Below, piece by piece: positions 8,779-18,885 of a stretch of 64,000 nucleotides of DNA. The stretch covers positions 868,001-932,000 of the forward strand of contig CAWAZS010000014.1 in assembly GCA_963786625.1 (NCBI GenBank), given 5' to 3'. The notes beneath the pieces are model-generated. The model had not been told where the DNA came from, did not search any database, and saw only the letters and a program-made list of their open reading frames with translations. This DNA comes from CAIWHR01 sp963786625 (lineage in GTDB: Bacteria > Pseudomonadota > Gammaproteobacteria > Burkholderiales > Casimicrobiaceae). The position numbers and the translations under genes were made by a program. Positions within the stretch are counted from its first letter, which is position 1, and the number at the start of each line of letters is the position of its first letter.

Positions 8779-10590
8779 GTGCCGGTGAATGGCGTGACCG
8801 CGTTCCTCGCGGCCGTCGCGGGGCTCGGATGCGCGTGCTGCGCGTCGTCGGCGTTCGCGCAGGCCGATCCGAACAAGGTGCTGCGCGTGGCGTTCCCGGT
8901 CGCCGAGACCGGGTTCGACCCGCAGGCCTCGAACGACCTGTACTCGAACCATATCAATCGCGCCATCTTCGAGCCGCTGTTCCGCTACGACTATCTCGCG
9001 CGGCCGATGAAGCTCATCCCCAACACGGCGGCCGCGCTGCCCGAGATCTCGTCCGACGGGCTCGTCTGGACGATGCGGGTGAAGCCCGGCATCCACTTCG
9101 CCGACGATCCCGCGTTCAAGGGCACGAAGCGCGAGCTGACGGCATACGACTACGTGTATTCGTGGAAGCGGATCCTCGACCCGAAGATGCGCTCGCCGAA
9201 CCTCTCGGTGTTCGACGGCAAGCTCGCCGGTGCCGACGCCTTCGTCGCGAAGGCGAAGGAGACCGGCAAATTCGACTACGACACGCCGCTGCCGGGCCTG
9301 CAGGCGATCGACCGCTACACGATCCGGATGACGCTCAACTATCCGTCGTCGGACCTGCTGGCCGACCTCACGACGTCGACGTCGTCGGCGGTCGCGCGCG
9401 AGGTGATCGAGGCCTACGGCGACGCGAGCGGCTGGGCGATGGCGAACCCGGTGGGCACCGGACCCTATCTGCTCAGGGAGTGGCGGCGCGGGCAGAAGAT
9501 CGTGCTGGAGGCGAATCCCGGCTATCGCGAGGTCCGCTATCCGGAGAGCCGCGACCCGGCGGATCGCGCGATCGTGGCGAAGCTCAAGGGCAAGAGGATC
9601 CCGCTGATCGGGCGCATCGAGGTCAGCATCATCGAGGAGAGCAACCCGCGGCTGCTCGCCTACGAGAAAGGCGACATCGACTACGTCACGCTGCCCCCGG
9701 ACCTCGTGTGGAACGTGCTGGAGCGCGACCACCGGCTGAACGCACGCTACGCGAAGGCGGGCGTCGTGCTCGGGCGGGGCATCCAGCCGTCGATCACCTT
9801 CACGTATTTCAACATGGAGGACCCGGTCGTCGGCGGCTACTCGAAGGACAAGGTCGCGCTGCGCCGCGCCGTCGGCATGGCGTACAACGTCGACGAGGAG
9901 ATCCGCGTGGTCCGGCAGGGGCAGGGCGTGCCCGCGACGCAGGTGATACCGCCTGGCGTCACCGGACACGATCCGAAGTTCGCCGGCAACACGCCCTTCG
10001 ACCCGGCCAGCGCCAGGGCGCTCCTCGACAAATTCGGCTACGTCGATCGCGACAAGGACGGCTGGCGCGACCTTCCGGACGGCAAGCCGCTGCTGCTGAA
10101 GATCGGAACCTCGCCGTCGGCGCTGGAGCGGCAATTGAACGAGCTTTGGCAGCGCAGCCTCAATGCGGTCGGGATCAAGGTGGAGTTCATCACGCAGAAG
10201 TGGCCGGACCTGCTCAAGATGTCCCGCGCCGGTCAGCTGCCGATGTGGGGCCTGGGCAACGTGTCGGTGACCCCCGAGGGGCTGCAGTTCCTGGGCTTGC
10301 TCTACGGGCGCCACGCCGGGCTTTCGAACCTGTCCCGCTTCAGGCTCCCCGAATTCGACAAGCTCTACGAGCGCGCCCAGCGCCTGCCCGACGGGCCGGA
10401 GAAGGTGAAGCTCGAGCGCGAGATGTCGGCGCTCGTCGCCGCGTACTCGCCGTGGATGCTCAACGCGTATCGTTACGAGAACGTCGTCGTCTATCCCTGG
10501 GTTGTCGGCTACAAGTACAACGCGTTCAGTCAGCATCCATGGCAGTTCTACGACATCGACCCTTCGGTCAAGCGGGTGCCGGTCCAGTGA
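8779..10590 (+). CDS. Extracellular peptide-type solute-binding protein, family 5 (first of a tandem pair)
   Basis: Periplasmic binding protein of the OppA/DppA class (SBP family 5), 603 residues, with a signal peptide ending near CCASSAFAQ. Family features include the early ETGFDPQASNDLYSNHI, the block GLVWTMRVKPGIHFADDP, and the closing KVPVQ-like region VKRVPVQ. The predicted start is a GTG at 8779, four bases after the peroxidase stop; a GTG at 8785 is equally possible. It is followed by a close paralogue whose start overlaps its stop. No permease or ATPase genes accompany the pair, so the transporter must be completed from elsewhere. Confidence 0.88.
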   Translation: MPVNGVTAFLAAVAGLGCACCASSAFAQADPNKVLRVAFPVAETGFDPQASNDLYSNHINRAIFEPLFRYDYLARPMKLIPNTAAALPEISSDGLVWTMRVKPGIHFADDPAFKGTKRELTAYDYVYSWKRILDPKMRSPNLSVFDGKLAGADAFVAKAKETGKFDYDTPLPGLQAIDRYTIRMTLNYPSSDLLADLTTSTSSAVAREVIEAYGDASGWAMANPVGTGPYLLREWRRGQKIVLEANPGYREVRYPESRDPADRAIVAKLKGKRIPLIGRIEVSIIEESNPRLLAYEKGDIDYVTLPPDLVWNVLERDHRLNARYAKAGVVLGRGIQPSITFTYFNMEDPVVGGYSKDKVALRRAVGMAYNVDEEIRVVRQGQGVPATQVIPPGVTGHDPKFAGNTPFDPASARALLDKFGYVDRDKDGWRDLPDGKPLLLKIGTSPSALERQLNELWQRSLNAVGIKVEFITQKWPDLLKMSRAGQLPMWGLGNVSVTPEGLQFLGLLYGRHAGLSNLSRFRLPEFDKLYERAQRLPDGPEKVKLEREMSALVAAYSPWMLNAYRYENVVVYPWVVGYKYNAFSQHPWQFYDIDPSVKRVPVQ

Positions 10591-12423
10591 ACGCCGAAGG
10601 GGCGCGCAGCGTGCCGGCGCGCTCGTTGCGACGCTGCGCGCTGGCCGCGACCGTCGCGGTCGCGTCGCGCCCGGCAATCGCGCAGGCGAAGTGGGCCGAT
10701 CCGGCGAAGACGATCCGGGTCTCGTTCCCGGTCGCCGAGACGGGCTTCGACCCGCAGGCGACCTCCGACTACTACTCGAGCCACGTCGAGCGCGCGATCT
10801 TCGAGTCGCTTTACACGTTCGACTACCTGGCGCGGCCGCACCGGATCGTCCCGAACACCGCGGCGGCGATGCCCGAGATCTCGGCGGACGGCCGCACGTG
10901 GACGATCCGGCTGAAGAAGGGCATCCACTTCGCCGACGATCCGGTGTTCAAGGGCAAGAAGCGCGAGCTCACCGCCGGCGACTACGTCTACTCGTTCAAG
11001 CGGCTGCTCGACCCGCGGATGCGCGCGCCGATGCTGTGGTTCCTCGACGGCAAGATCGAGGGCGCCGACGAGGTGCTGGCGAAGGCGAAGCAGGACGGGC
11101 GGCTCGACTACGACGCGCCGATGCGCGGGGCTGCAAGGCGCTCGACCGCTACACGCTGCGCATCACGCTGAAGGAGCCGGATTACGTGCTGCAGGGCTTC
11201 CTCACGCAGATGCCGATGGCGGCGGTCGCGCGCGAGGTGATCGAGGCCTACGGCGATGCCTCGCGGCTGGGCGATGGCCAATCCCGTCGGCACCGGCCCC
11301 TATCGGCTCGCCCAGTGGCGGCGCGGCCAGAAGATCGTGCTCGAGGCGAACCCCGAACTTTCGCGAGGAGTACTTCCCGGAGAGCGGGGAGCCGGGCGAC
11401 CGCGAGCTGATCGCGAAGATGAAGGGCAAGCGGCTGCCGCAGGCCGGTCGCGTCGAGATCTCGATCATCGAGGAATCGAATCCGCAGCTGCTCGCGTTCA
11501 ACGCCGGCGAGCTCGACTACGTCAACGTCCCGGCCGACCTCGTCGCCAACGTGCTCGGCCCGGGCAACGCGCTCAAGGCCGACTATGCGCGGGAGGGCGT
11601 GACGCTGCACCGGGTCACGCAGCCGGCGCTCTCGTACACGTACTTCAACATGGAGGACCCGGTCGTCGGCGGCTACACGCCCGACAGGATCGCGCTGCGG
11701 CGCGCGATGATCATGGCCTTCAACACCGAGGAACTGATCCGGGTCTGGTGGTCCGGGCAGGCGCTCGTCGCCACGCAGCCGATTCCCCCGGGCGTCGCCG
11801 GTCACAACCCGGGCTTCGTCGCCCGCGCCCCGTACGACCCGGCTGCCGCGAAGGCGTTGCTCGACAAGTTCGGCTACGTCGACCGCGACAAGGACGGCTG
11901 GCGCGAGCTGCCGGACGGGAAGCCGTTCACGATCGTCATGGCGTCGACGCCGTCGGCGCGCGACCGCGAGCGCGACGAGCTGTGGAAGAAGAACATGACG
12001 GCGCTGGGAATCCGGATCGATTTCCTGAAGCAGAAGTGGCCGGACCTGCTGCGCATGGGGCGTGCCGGCAAGCTGCAGATGTGGCCCGTCGGCTGGATCA
12101 ACACCTACGGCGAGGGCGACGCGTTCATGCAGCTCCTCTACAGCCGCAACATCGGCCAGTCGAACTATTCCCGCTTCGCGCTTCCCGAGTACGACGAGCT
12201 CTACCGGAAGACCAAGCGCCTGCCCGACGGCGCGGAGCGCAACGCCATCTATCGGAAGATGGCCGAGCTCGTCGCCGCCTACAATCCGTGGGACCTGGGC
12301 GTCTACCGGATCGAGAACACGGTGGTCCGCCCCTGGGTGCTCGGGTACAAGAAGCACGTGAATCTCGAGCACGCGTGGAAGTACCTCGACCTGGATCCGT
12401 CGCGACGCAAAGCGGGGAAGTGA
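10587..12423 (+). CDS. Extracellular peptide-type solute-binding protein, family 5 (second paralogue, frameshifted)
   Basis: A close paralogue of the preceding gene. Segments match one for one, for example ETGFDPQATSDYYSSHV and IHFADDPVFKGKKRELTA. Translation starts at a GTG that overlaps the previous stop (GTGA), and a signal peptide ends near RPAIAQ. Four single-base insertions, near 11129, 11145, 11272 and 11354, break the frame. Removing them gives 610 residues, the same size as its neighbour. The paired genes probably arose by tandem duplication and may differ in ligand. The breaks look like consensus errors because all four fragments are conserved. Confidence 0.82.
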
Positions 12424-12614
12424 GTCCGCGCCTGTCCGCCTGCCCGGGCCGCGCGCGGCATGCGCCGACGTTGCTCCGCAGCCGAACCGGGCGCGTCGTT
12501 GCGCCGGCGCGACAGAACCTCGCCGGAATGCCGGAATTGCCCCGCGACCGATTGCCGCATGCGCCGCGGCGGCGTAACATCCATTCCATCAACGCCACTT
12601 CGAAGCAGGGACCC
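12424..12614. other. Intergenic region without recognisable gene
   Basis: Between the second binding protein and a possible 49-codon ORF. I see no RNA gene, repeat or convincing promoter. With the small ORF at 12615-12764 and the following 128 bases it makes up a 469-base stretch without a confident gene. A short hairpin (CCTGGC paired with GCCAGG) sits near 12769-12791, just after the small ORF, but it has no T-tract. Confidence 0.4.
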
Positions 12615-12764
12615 ATGTTCAACGCGCGCAACGACCTTCCGCTTCCGACCGCATTCGCGGGCGGGACGGTGACGCGCGTCGGCGGCAGCCTCCTGGGCAT
12701 GGGGGCGCCGGACATGGCGCACCGCACCGCACCGTTCGCGATTCACCGCGGCGTCAAGCGGTAA
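12615..12764 (+). CDS. Possible small hypothetical protein (49 aa)
   Basis: An ATG ORF of 49 codons preceded by a purine-rich AGCAGGGA at a usable distance. The product (starting MFNARNDLPLPTAFAGG) has no membrane segment, signal or motif that I know. In this GC-rich sequence such ORFs arise by chance, so the call rests only on the possible ribosome site and the lack of any other gene in the gap. Confidence 0.25.
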   Translation: MFNARNDLPLPTAFAGGTVTRVGGSLLGMGAPDMAHRTAPFAIHRGVKR

Positions 12765-12892
12765 TCGCCTGGCCGGAGTCCCCGCCAGGCAGCAGGCGGG
12801 ATCCGGTTCCTTCGCAACACTCGCCTGTCGTTCGTTTTCGCCGCGCTCTTGCGGCGCGTTCCGGCATTGCCGGAGAAGAGACAGGCGGCATC

Positions 12893-14169
12893 ATGGCGAC
12901 GTTTCAACACAGACTCCGACAACTGTTCAGCGGGCTCTGGCGCAATCCGGAGTTCATGAAGCTCTGGGGCTCGCTGACGATCACCTCGTACGGCGCGCAG
13001 ATCACCAACCTCGCGCTGCCGCTTGCGGCTGCCCTGCTGCTGCAGGCGACCCCTTGGCAGATGGGCGTGCTGGTCGCGCTCGAAACGCTGCCGTTCGCGC
13101 TGGTGAGCCTCCACGCGGGCGTGCTGATCGACCGCGTGCGCAAGCTGCCGATCGTGATCGCCGCCGATATCGGCCGCGGCGCGGCGCTGCTGGCGATTCC
13201 CGCCGCCGCCTACATGGGCGGGCTGTCGATCGAGATCCTCTATGCGGTCGGCTTCCTCTGCGGCGTGCAGAACGTCGTCGGCGGGGCGGCCTACCAGGTG
13301 TTGCTCGCACAGATGGCGGGACGCCGCCGGCTGGTGGAGGCGAACGCGAAGGTCGCGCTGGGCGAGACTTCGGCGGCGCTCGTCGGTCCGGGACTCGCCG
13401 GGGGCCTCATCCAGCTCGTCACGGCGCCGTTCGCCATTGCGCTCAGCTCGCTGACGTTCTTCGGCTCGGCGCTGATGCTGCGGCGCATCCACATGCCGCA
13501 CGATGTCCCCGACCCGGGTCCGCGGCCGTCGGTGACGAGCGAGATCCACGAGGGGCTGAAGCTCGTCTGGAACAACCGGACGCTGCTCGCGCTCGCCTGG
13601 CTGTCCGGACTGTGGCAGATCCTGCACCACATGCAGGTCGCGGTGCTGATCCTGTTCGCCACGCGCGAGCTCGGCCTGTCTGCGGGGGCGATCGGTCTCA
13701 CCTACGTCTTCGGCGGGCTGGGCTGCGTGCTGGCGTCGGCCTTCGCGCAGCGGCTTTCCGCGCGCCTGGGCGTCGGCCCGGTGATCGTGCACGCGCTCGC
13801 GCTGACGGCGCTGGGCTGGCAGGCGTTCGGCCTGGTCTCCGGGCCCGTCTGGCTCGCGACGCTCGCGCTCGGCTGCGCGATGCTCGTGTTCGACTTCGGC
13901 GCGGTGCTCTACGGCATCAACTATCTGTCGCTGCGGCAGGCGATCACGCCCGACCGGCTGCTGGGGCGGATGACGGCGACGATGCGCTTCCTGACCGTCG
14001 CGGCGGCGCCGCTCGGCTCGCTCGCCGGCGGGGCGCTCGCGACGGCCATCGGGTTGCGCGGCGACGCTGCTGACGATCGGCGTCCTCGGGCTCCTGCTGG
14101 TGGCGGGCGCCATCGCTCTGGTCACCGGTCCGGCGGCATCGCGAGATGCCGATGGCGGCGAGCGACTGA
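12893..14169 (+). CDS. MFS transporter, EntS-like group (one or two frameshifts near 3' end)
   Basis: Major facilitator carrier of about 420 residues with 12 predicted membrane segments, resembling the MFS_3/EntS exporters. It opens FSGLWRNPEFMKLWGSLTIT and has the cytoplasmic loop LIDRVRKLPIVIAADIGRG between segments 2 and 3. An extra G near 14060 shifts the frame at ATAIGLR, after which the last membrane helix (LLTIGVLGLLLVAGAIAL) reads in the next frame. A second shift near 14115 would give the end REMPMAASD at 14169. The 3' end overlaps the convergent astB by about 50 bases. The substrate is unknown. Confidence 0.75.
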
Positions 14170-15589
14170 TCCCGTTCCCGTTGCCTGCTGGAACGGATAG
14201 ATCGGCGGCAGGCGCAGGATCCGCGTCAGCTCGTCCAGCGCGCGGCGGCACTCGTCGAGGAGCGCGGGATCGCCGAGGTCCGCCGGCGCGAGCCGATCGC
14301 GGTAGTGCCGGCGGATCCAGGCGTCGAGATCCCCGGCGAGCGCGTCGTCGAGGAGCACGCGCCCCGCGACGCGCCGCGCGCTCGGTCGCGGTCAGCGCGA
14401 CGCAGAGCCGCAGGCACGCGGGGCCGCCGCCATTGCGCATGCTCTGGCGCAGATCGAAGATCAGCACCTCGGCGAGCGGCCCGTCGCTTGCGAGCAGCGT
14501 GTCGAGATACGCGGCGACGCGAGCGTTCTCGCGGCACTCGCCGGGTGCGACGAGCAGCAGCCGACCGTCGGCGCGCGGCAGCAGCTGGCTGTTGAACAGA
14601 TAGGTCGCGACGGCGTCCTCGAGGCCGAGCTCGTCCGCGCGGGCGACGATCGGCGTGAATCCGGCGCCGATTCTCGCGCGCAGCTCCGCCAGCACCCGCT
14701 CCTGCGCCACCCACGCCTGCTCGTGGCAGAACAGCACGCTGCCGTGGCCCACGGCGATCACGTCGTTGTGGAAGACGCCGGCGTCGATGGCGGCGGGATT
14801 CTGCTGCGCGAACACGCGTGCGCGCCGGATCGACGCCGTGGCGCCGCGCGATCGCGGCCGCCGCTTCGTCGCGTCTGCCGCGCCGGGTAGCGGCGAGGGG
14901 CGCTCGCCGCCGCGTCGAACGCCGCGCGGCCGTAGACGAAGAGCTCGATGCCCGGGCCCCCGTCCGCCGGGGCGAACCGGATGAAATTCGCGGCGCCTTC
15001 GTCGCCGAACTGCGGCGTGGCGGGCAGCGCGTCGTGCACGACGAAATGGCGCTCGTCCGCGAAGATGGCGCGCAGCACGCGCGTTGTGGTCGGCGCCTCG
15101 AGCGAGCGGTGAAAGTGCGCGACGAGGTTCGCCGGCGTGAAGTGCACGCGGCCGTCCGCGGTGTCGGCCGAGGGACTCACGGTCGCGGCGTTGGCGGCCC
15201 ACATCGCCGCCGCCGACGAGCACGCGGCGAGCAGCCGCGGCGCCTCGCGCGCGGCGCGCGCGATCACGGCGGCGTCGCTGCCCGAGAAGCCCAGCGCGCG
15301 CAGCGCGGCGACGTCGGGCCGCTCGTGCGGCGGAAGCACGGCCTGGAGGTAGCCACGGGCCGCGAGCGCGCGGGCCTTGGCCAGGCCCTGCAGCGCCGCC
15401 TCGCGCGGGATTCGCGACCATCCGCGCGTTCCTCGCCGCGGCCAGGTTGCCGTGCGCGAGGCCGGCGTAGTTGTGCGTCGGACCGGGAATGCCGTCGAAG
15501 TTGACGATGTCGGCGCCGGAAGCGACCGCAGAGGCGCCGGATCGGGCGCCCTTGCGCCGCGTCGCTGCCGGACGCGCGCCTGCCGCCAT
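14122..15589 (-). CDS. astB: N-succinylarginine dihydrolase (four frameshifts)
   Basis: Second enzyme of the arginine succinyltransferase (AST) pathway: succinylarginine to succinylornithine, CO2 and ammonia. The order of conserved blocks matches AstB: VNFDGIPGPTHNYAGLAHGN, LPPHERPDVAALRALGFSGS, MWAANAATVSPSADTADG, RYPARQT, QQNPAAIDAGVFHNDVIAVG, FNSQLL, MRNGGGPACLRL, and a final IYPFQQ. Single extra bases near 15408, 14868, 14822 and 14383 break the frame; correcting all four gives 487 residues (family about 445, with a 33-residue N-terminal extension here). It starts 5 bases after the astA stop. Confidence 0.88.
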
Positions 15590-15594
15590 CCGCG

Positions 15595-16638
15595 TCACCG
15601 GTCTTTCGGCGCGAGGGGCACCGCGCGCACGGTGTCGCCGTCGCCGACGCCAAGGCGCGCGGCCGCCCAGGGCAGCAGCGGGAAGCGATCGACGCGCGTC
15701 GGGGCGTGGGCAAGGATCGCGCGGAAGTCGGCGAACCGGCGATTGGCGACCAGCCACGGCACGCTGTCGGGGAGGCTGTCCGGGACGGGGTCCGCGTCGC
15801 CGATCTCCACCGTCAGCAGCCTGCTCTGCCGCACCGCGTGGATGTCGTCGCGAAAGCATTCGAGGGTCGGGCCGGCGTCGAAGATGTCGACATAGCCCTC
15901 GTAGCGAAAGCCTTCCTGCTCGAGCAGCACGCGCGCGGCGCGCGTGTCGTCGTGCACCTCGCCGATGACCGCGCGCGCGGAATCGGGCAGCAGGTTCGCG
16001 TACACCGGGTGTCGCGGCATGAGCTCGGCGATGAACGATTTCTGCCCGATGCCGGTCAGGTAATCGGCGGTCGAGTATTCCATCGCGAAGAAGTGGCGGC
16101 CCAGCCCCTCCCAGAACGGACTGCGGCCGTCGACGTCGAGCTTTCCGCGCAACTCGGCGATCACCTTCGGCGCGAAGCGCGCGGCGAACTCGGCGATGAA
16201 CAGCAGGCGGCTCTTCGCGAGCAGCGGACCGTTCTTCCCGTGGCGGAACGCCTGGTCGAGGAACAGCGAGCAGAGCTCGGTGTGGCCGGTGTGGTCGTTG
16301 GCGAGGAAGAGGGTCGGCGCGACCGTGTAGACGTCGAGCCCGCGCGACGCGTGGACCAGCGTGCCGACGTGGAAGTTGTAGAACGGCTCGACGAGGCCGA
16401 CGGCAGCCTCGATCGCGGCGATGCCGACGATCCGGTCGGCCTGCGATTCGACGAGCACGAGGACGTAGCACGCCTCCGCGCGTTGCGCGCTGCCGGCGAA
16501 CGACGCCAGCGAGCGGGCGATCCGTTCCGACAGGCGCTCCCGGTTCGCGGGCAGCGTGGTGAGTCCGGTGCCGGTGCGCTCGGACAGCGCGAGCACCGCG
16601 GGGAGATCGTCGTGCGCGATCGGCCGGACGTAGAACAC
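15595..16638 (-). CDS. astA: Arginine N-succinyltransferase
   Basis: First committed enzyme of the AST pathway, moving succinyl from succinyl-CoA to arginine. The intact 347-residue protein starts at GTG (MFYVRPIAHDDLPAVLALS) and has the AstA blocks EPFYNFHVGTLVHASRGLDV, LFLANDHTGHTELCSLFLD and FFAMEYSTADYLTGIGQKSF, with MPRHPVYANLLP after them. The length equals that of E. coli AstA (344). It lies between astC and astB on the same strand. The link to sucCD elsewhere in the window is only through the shared metabolite succinyl-CoA. Confidence 0.95.
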   Translation of the reverse strand: MFYVRPIAHDDLPAVLALSERTGTGLTTLPANRERLSERIARSLASFAGSAQRAEACYVLVLVESQADRIVGIAAIEAAVGLVEPFYNFHVGTLVHASRGLDVYTVAPTLFLANDHTGHTELCSLFLDQAFRHGKNGPLLAKSRLLFIAEFAARFAPKVIAELRGKLDVDGRSPFWEGLGRHFFAMEYSTADYLTGIGQKSFIAELMPRHPVYANLLPDSARAVIGEVHDDTRAARVLLEQEGFRYEGYVDIFDAGPTLECFRDDIHAVRQSRLLTVEIGDADPVPDSLPDSVPWLVANRRFADFRAILAHAPTRVDRFPLLPWAAARLGVGDGDTVRAVPLAPKDR

Positions 16639-16664
16639 GGTGCGCCGGCGGCTGCGCGGGCGCG

Positions 16665-17963
16665 CTACACCAGCGCGCGGTCGAGCGCGGTCTCGAGGCG
16701 CGCGAGCCCTTCGAGAATCTCGTCGAGGCTGATCACGAGCGATGGCGCAAGGCGCACGACGTCGGGGCCGGCGACGAGCAGCAGCAGGCCGGCGTCGCCG
16801 GCCGCCTTGACGACGTCCGTCGCCTTGCCTTTCCAGCGGGCCTCGAGCTCGCAGCCGATCCAGACGCCTTCGCCGCGCAGGTCGGCGAACACCCGGCGCC
16901 GGACATTGATCGCCTTCAGGCCTTCCATGAACAGCGCGTGCCGCGCCTTGACGCCGTCGAGCACCTCGGTCGTGTTGATCACGTCGAACACCGCGCCCGC
17001 GACCGCGCAGGCGAGCGGATTGCCGCCGTAGGTCGTGCCGTGCACGCCGACCGAGAATGCGCCCGCGACCTCGTCGGTGGTGAGCATCGCGCCGATCGGG
17101 AAGCCGCCACCCAGGCCCTTCGCGCTGGTCAGGATGTCGGGGACGACGCCCTTCTGCATGTACGAGAACAGCGTGCCGGTGCGGCCCATGCCGCTCTGGA
17201 TCTCGTCGAGTATCAGCAGCGCGTTGTGCGCGGTGCACAGGCGCCGCGCCGCCTGCAGGTATTCGGGAGTGCCGGGCGTCATCCCCCCTTCGCCCTGCAT
17301 CGGCTCGAGGATCACCGCGCAGATCTCGGGGCCGTGCTCGGCGAACTCGCGCTCGAGCGCCACCGCGTCGTTGTACGGAAGGTGCGTGATGCCGGCCGGG
17401 TTGGGCCCGAAGCCGCGCGCGTACTTCTCCTGGCCGCCGGCGGTCACCGTGAACAGCGTGCGGCCGTGGAAGGCGTTCTGCGCGGAGACGACGCGCATCT
17501 TCTGCGCGCCGTGCCGGTCGTGCGCGTAGCGTCGAGCGAGCTTCAGCGCCGCTTCGTTGGCCTCGGCGCCGGAGTTGCAGAAGAACACGCGCTCGGCGAA
17601 GGTCGCGTCGATCAGCCGTTTCGCCAGACGCAGCGCGGGCTCGTTGGTGAACCAGTTGGAGACGTGCCAGAGCTTCGCCGCCTGCTCGGTCAACGCCCGG
17701 ATCATCACCGGGTGACAGTGGCCGAGCGCGGTGACCGCGACGCCCGCCGCGAAATCGATGTACATCCGGCCGTCCTGGTCCCACACGCGCGAGCCCTCGC
17801 CGCGCACCGGAACGAAGGGCGCCGGCGCGTAGCACGGCACCATCCACTGGTCGAACATCGCTCGCGTCACCGGCATCGCCGCGGCGTTGCCGGGGGCGGG
17901 CGCGGTGTCGCGCCGCGACGTGGCGGCGACGATCGCTTCGGCAGCGGTGGAGAGCGAAGGCAT
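16665..17963 (-). CDS. astC: Succinylornithine/acetylornithine aminotransferase
   Basis: PLP-dependent class III aminotransferase, 432 residues and intact, likely acting on succinylornithine in the AST pathway. Visible features are FFCNSGAEANEAALKLARRY (phosphate-binding region), NAFHGRTLFTVTAGGQEKY, the ILDEIQSGMGRTG block with the PLP-contacting Asp, and the Schiff-base lysine in TSAKGLGGGFPIG. It is followed by astA and astB. ArgD-type acetylornithine activity is a common overlap in this family. The N-terminal 25 residues are longer than usual. Confidence 0.9.
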   Translation of the reverse strand: MPSLSTAAEAIVAATSRRDTAPAPGNAAAMPVTRAMFDQWMVPCYAPAPFVPVRGEGSRVWDQDGRMYIDFAAGVAVTALGHCHPVMIRALTEQAAKLWHVSNWFTNEPALRLAKRLIDATFAERVFFCNSGAEANEAALKLARRYAHDRHGAQKMRVVSAQNAFHGRTLFTVTAGGQEKYARGFGPNPAGITHLPYNDAVALEREFAEHGPEICAVILEPMQGEGGMTPGTPEYLQAARRLCTAHNALLILDEIQSGMGRTGTLFSYMQKGVVPDILTSAKGLGGGFPIGAMLTTDEVAGAFSVGVHGTTYGGNPLACAVAGAVFDVINTTEVLDGVKARHALFMEGLKAINVRRRVFADLRGEGVWIGCELEARWKGKATDVVKAAGDAGLLLLVAGPDVVRLAPSLVISLDEILEGLARLETALDRALV

Positions 17964-17972
17964 CGCGCGCGC

Positions 17973-18338
17973 TCAGGCCGGGATCGGCGTCGCGGCGACG
18001 ACCTGGATCTCGATGCGGTACTCGGGCGCGGCGAGCTTCGCTTCGACGGTCGCGCGCGCCGGGGTCTGACCGGGCACGACCCATTGTTCCCAGACGGCGT
18101 TCATCGCGGCGAAGTCGGCCATGTCGGGGAGGTAGACCGTGGCCGAGAGAATCTTGGACTTGTCCGAGCCGGCCTCGAACAGCAGGTCGTCGATCTGCGC
18201 CAGCACCTGCTGCGTCTGTCCGGCGATGTCCGCCGTCGGATCGTCGGCGACCTGTCCCGCGAGGTACGCGGTGCCGGAGGCGCGGTTGATGACGAGCGCG
18301 GACAGGCGCTTGCCGACGTGCCGGCGTTCGATGGTCAT
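17973..18338 (-). CDS. RidA/YjgF/YER057c/UK114 family protein
   Basis: Small trimeric enamine/imine deaminase-type protein of 121 residues. It has the family pattern NRASGTAYLAGQVADDPTAD at the N-terminus, the QTQQVLAQIDDLLFEAG helix, and a C-terminal RATVEAKLAAPEYRIEIQVV containing the substrate-binding Arg and Glu. The start at 18338 is chosen because AAAGGATAG precedes it at the right distance. It is 9 bases upstream of astC on the same strand, so it probably belongs to the arginine operon and removes reactive PLP-enzyme intermediates there. Confidence 0.92.
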   Translation of the reverse strand: MTIERRHVGKRLSALVINRASGTAYLAGQVADDPTADIAGQTQQVLAQIDDLLFEAGSDKSKILSATVYLPDMADFAAMNAVWEQWVVPGQTPARATVEAKLAAPEYRIEIQVVAATPIPA

Positions 18339-18394
18339 GGTGCTATCCTTTCGCGAGCGCCGCCTCCGGGCGCGTTGGCCCAATTGTAAACGAG

Positions 18395-18769
18395 ATGCAC
18401 GCCCGCCTCGCGCTCTCCTTCGCCGCCGCCCTGCTGTTCGTCGCCGTCGCGGTCGGTGCGTTCGGCGCGCACGCGCTCAAGGCTCGGCTTGCGCCCGATG
18501 CGATGGCGATCTACCAGACGGCGGTGCAGTACCACTTCTGGCACGCGCTCGGGCTGCTGGCGGTGGGGATGCTGCTGCTGCAGAGGCCGGACAGCGGCGC
18601 GCTGGCCGCCAGCGCGTGGCTGCTCGTCGCCGGCATCCTGCTCTTCTCCGGGAGCCTCTATGCGCTGGCGCTCACCGGCAGCCGCGGCTGGGGCGCGGTG
18701 ACGCCCGTCGGGGGCACGGCGTTTCTCGCCGCGTGGGCGGCCCTGGGCTGGGCGGCGTGGCGTTGGTGA
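18395..18769 (+). CDS. DUF423 family inner membrane protein
   Basis: A 124-residue protein with four hydrophobic segments, matching the DUF423/YgdD family: VGAFGAHALKARLAPDAM near the N-terminus, QTAVQYHFWHALGLLAVG, LFSGSLYALALTGSR and VTPVGGTAFLAAWA. The function of the family is unknown. It is divergent from the RidA gene, with start codons only 56 bases apart. Confidence 0.9.
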   Translation: MHARLALSFAAALLFVAVAVGAFGAHALKARLAPDAMAIYQTAVQYHFWHALGLLAVGMLLLQRPDSGALAASAWLLVAGILLFSGSLYALALTGSRGWGAVTPVGGTAFLAAWAALGWAAWRW

Positions 18770-18885
18770 CCCGAGCGCTTCAGGATTCCGGGTCGGCACG
18801 CGGCCCGCAACGGCGAAGGCGCGCGCCGAGCGAGGGCCGGCCATCGTCGGCGTCCGGCACCGGGAACCGGCTCATCGCGTAGCGC

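Noticed and set aside
18770..18885. Small gene between DUF423 and the Bug gene
   Set aside because: Only a 116-base gap with GC-rich shadow ORFs, no ribosome site and no conserved feature.
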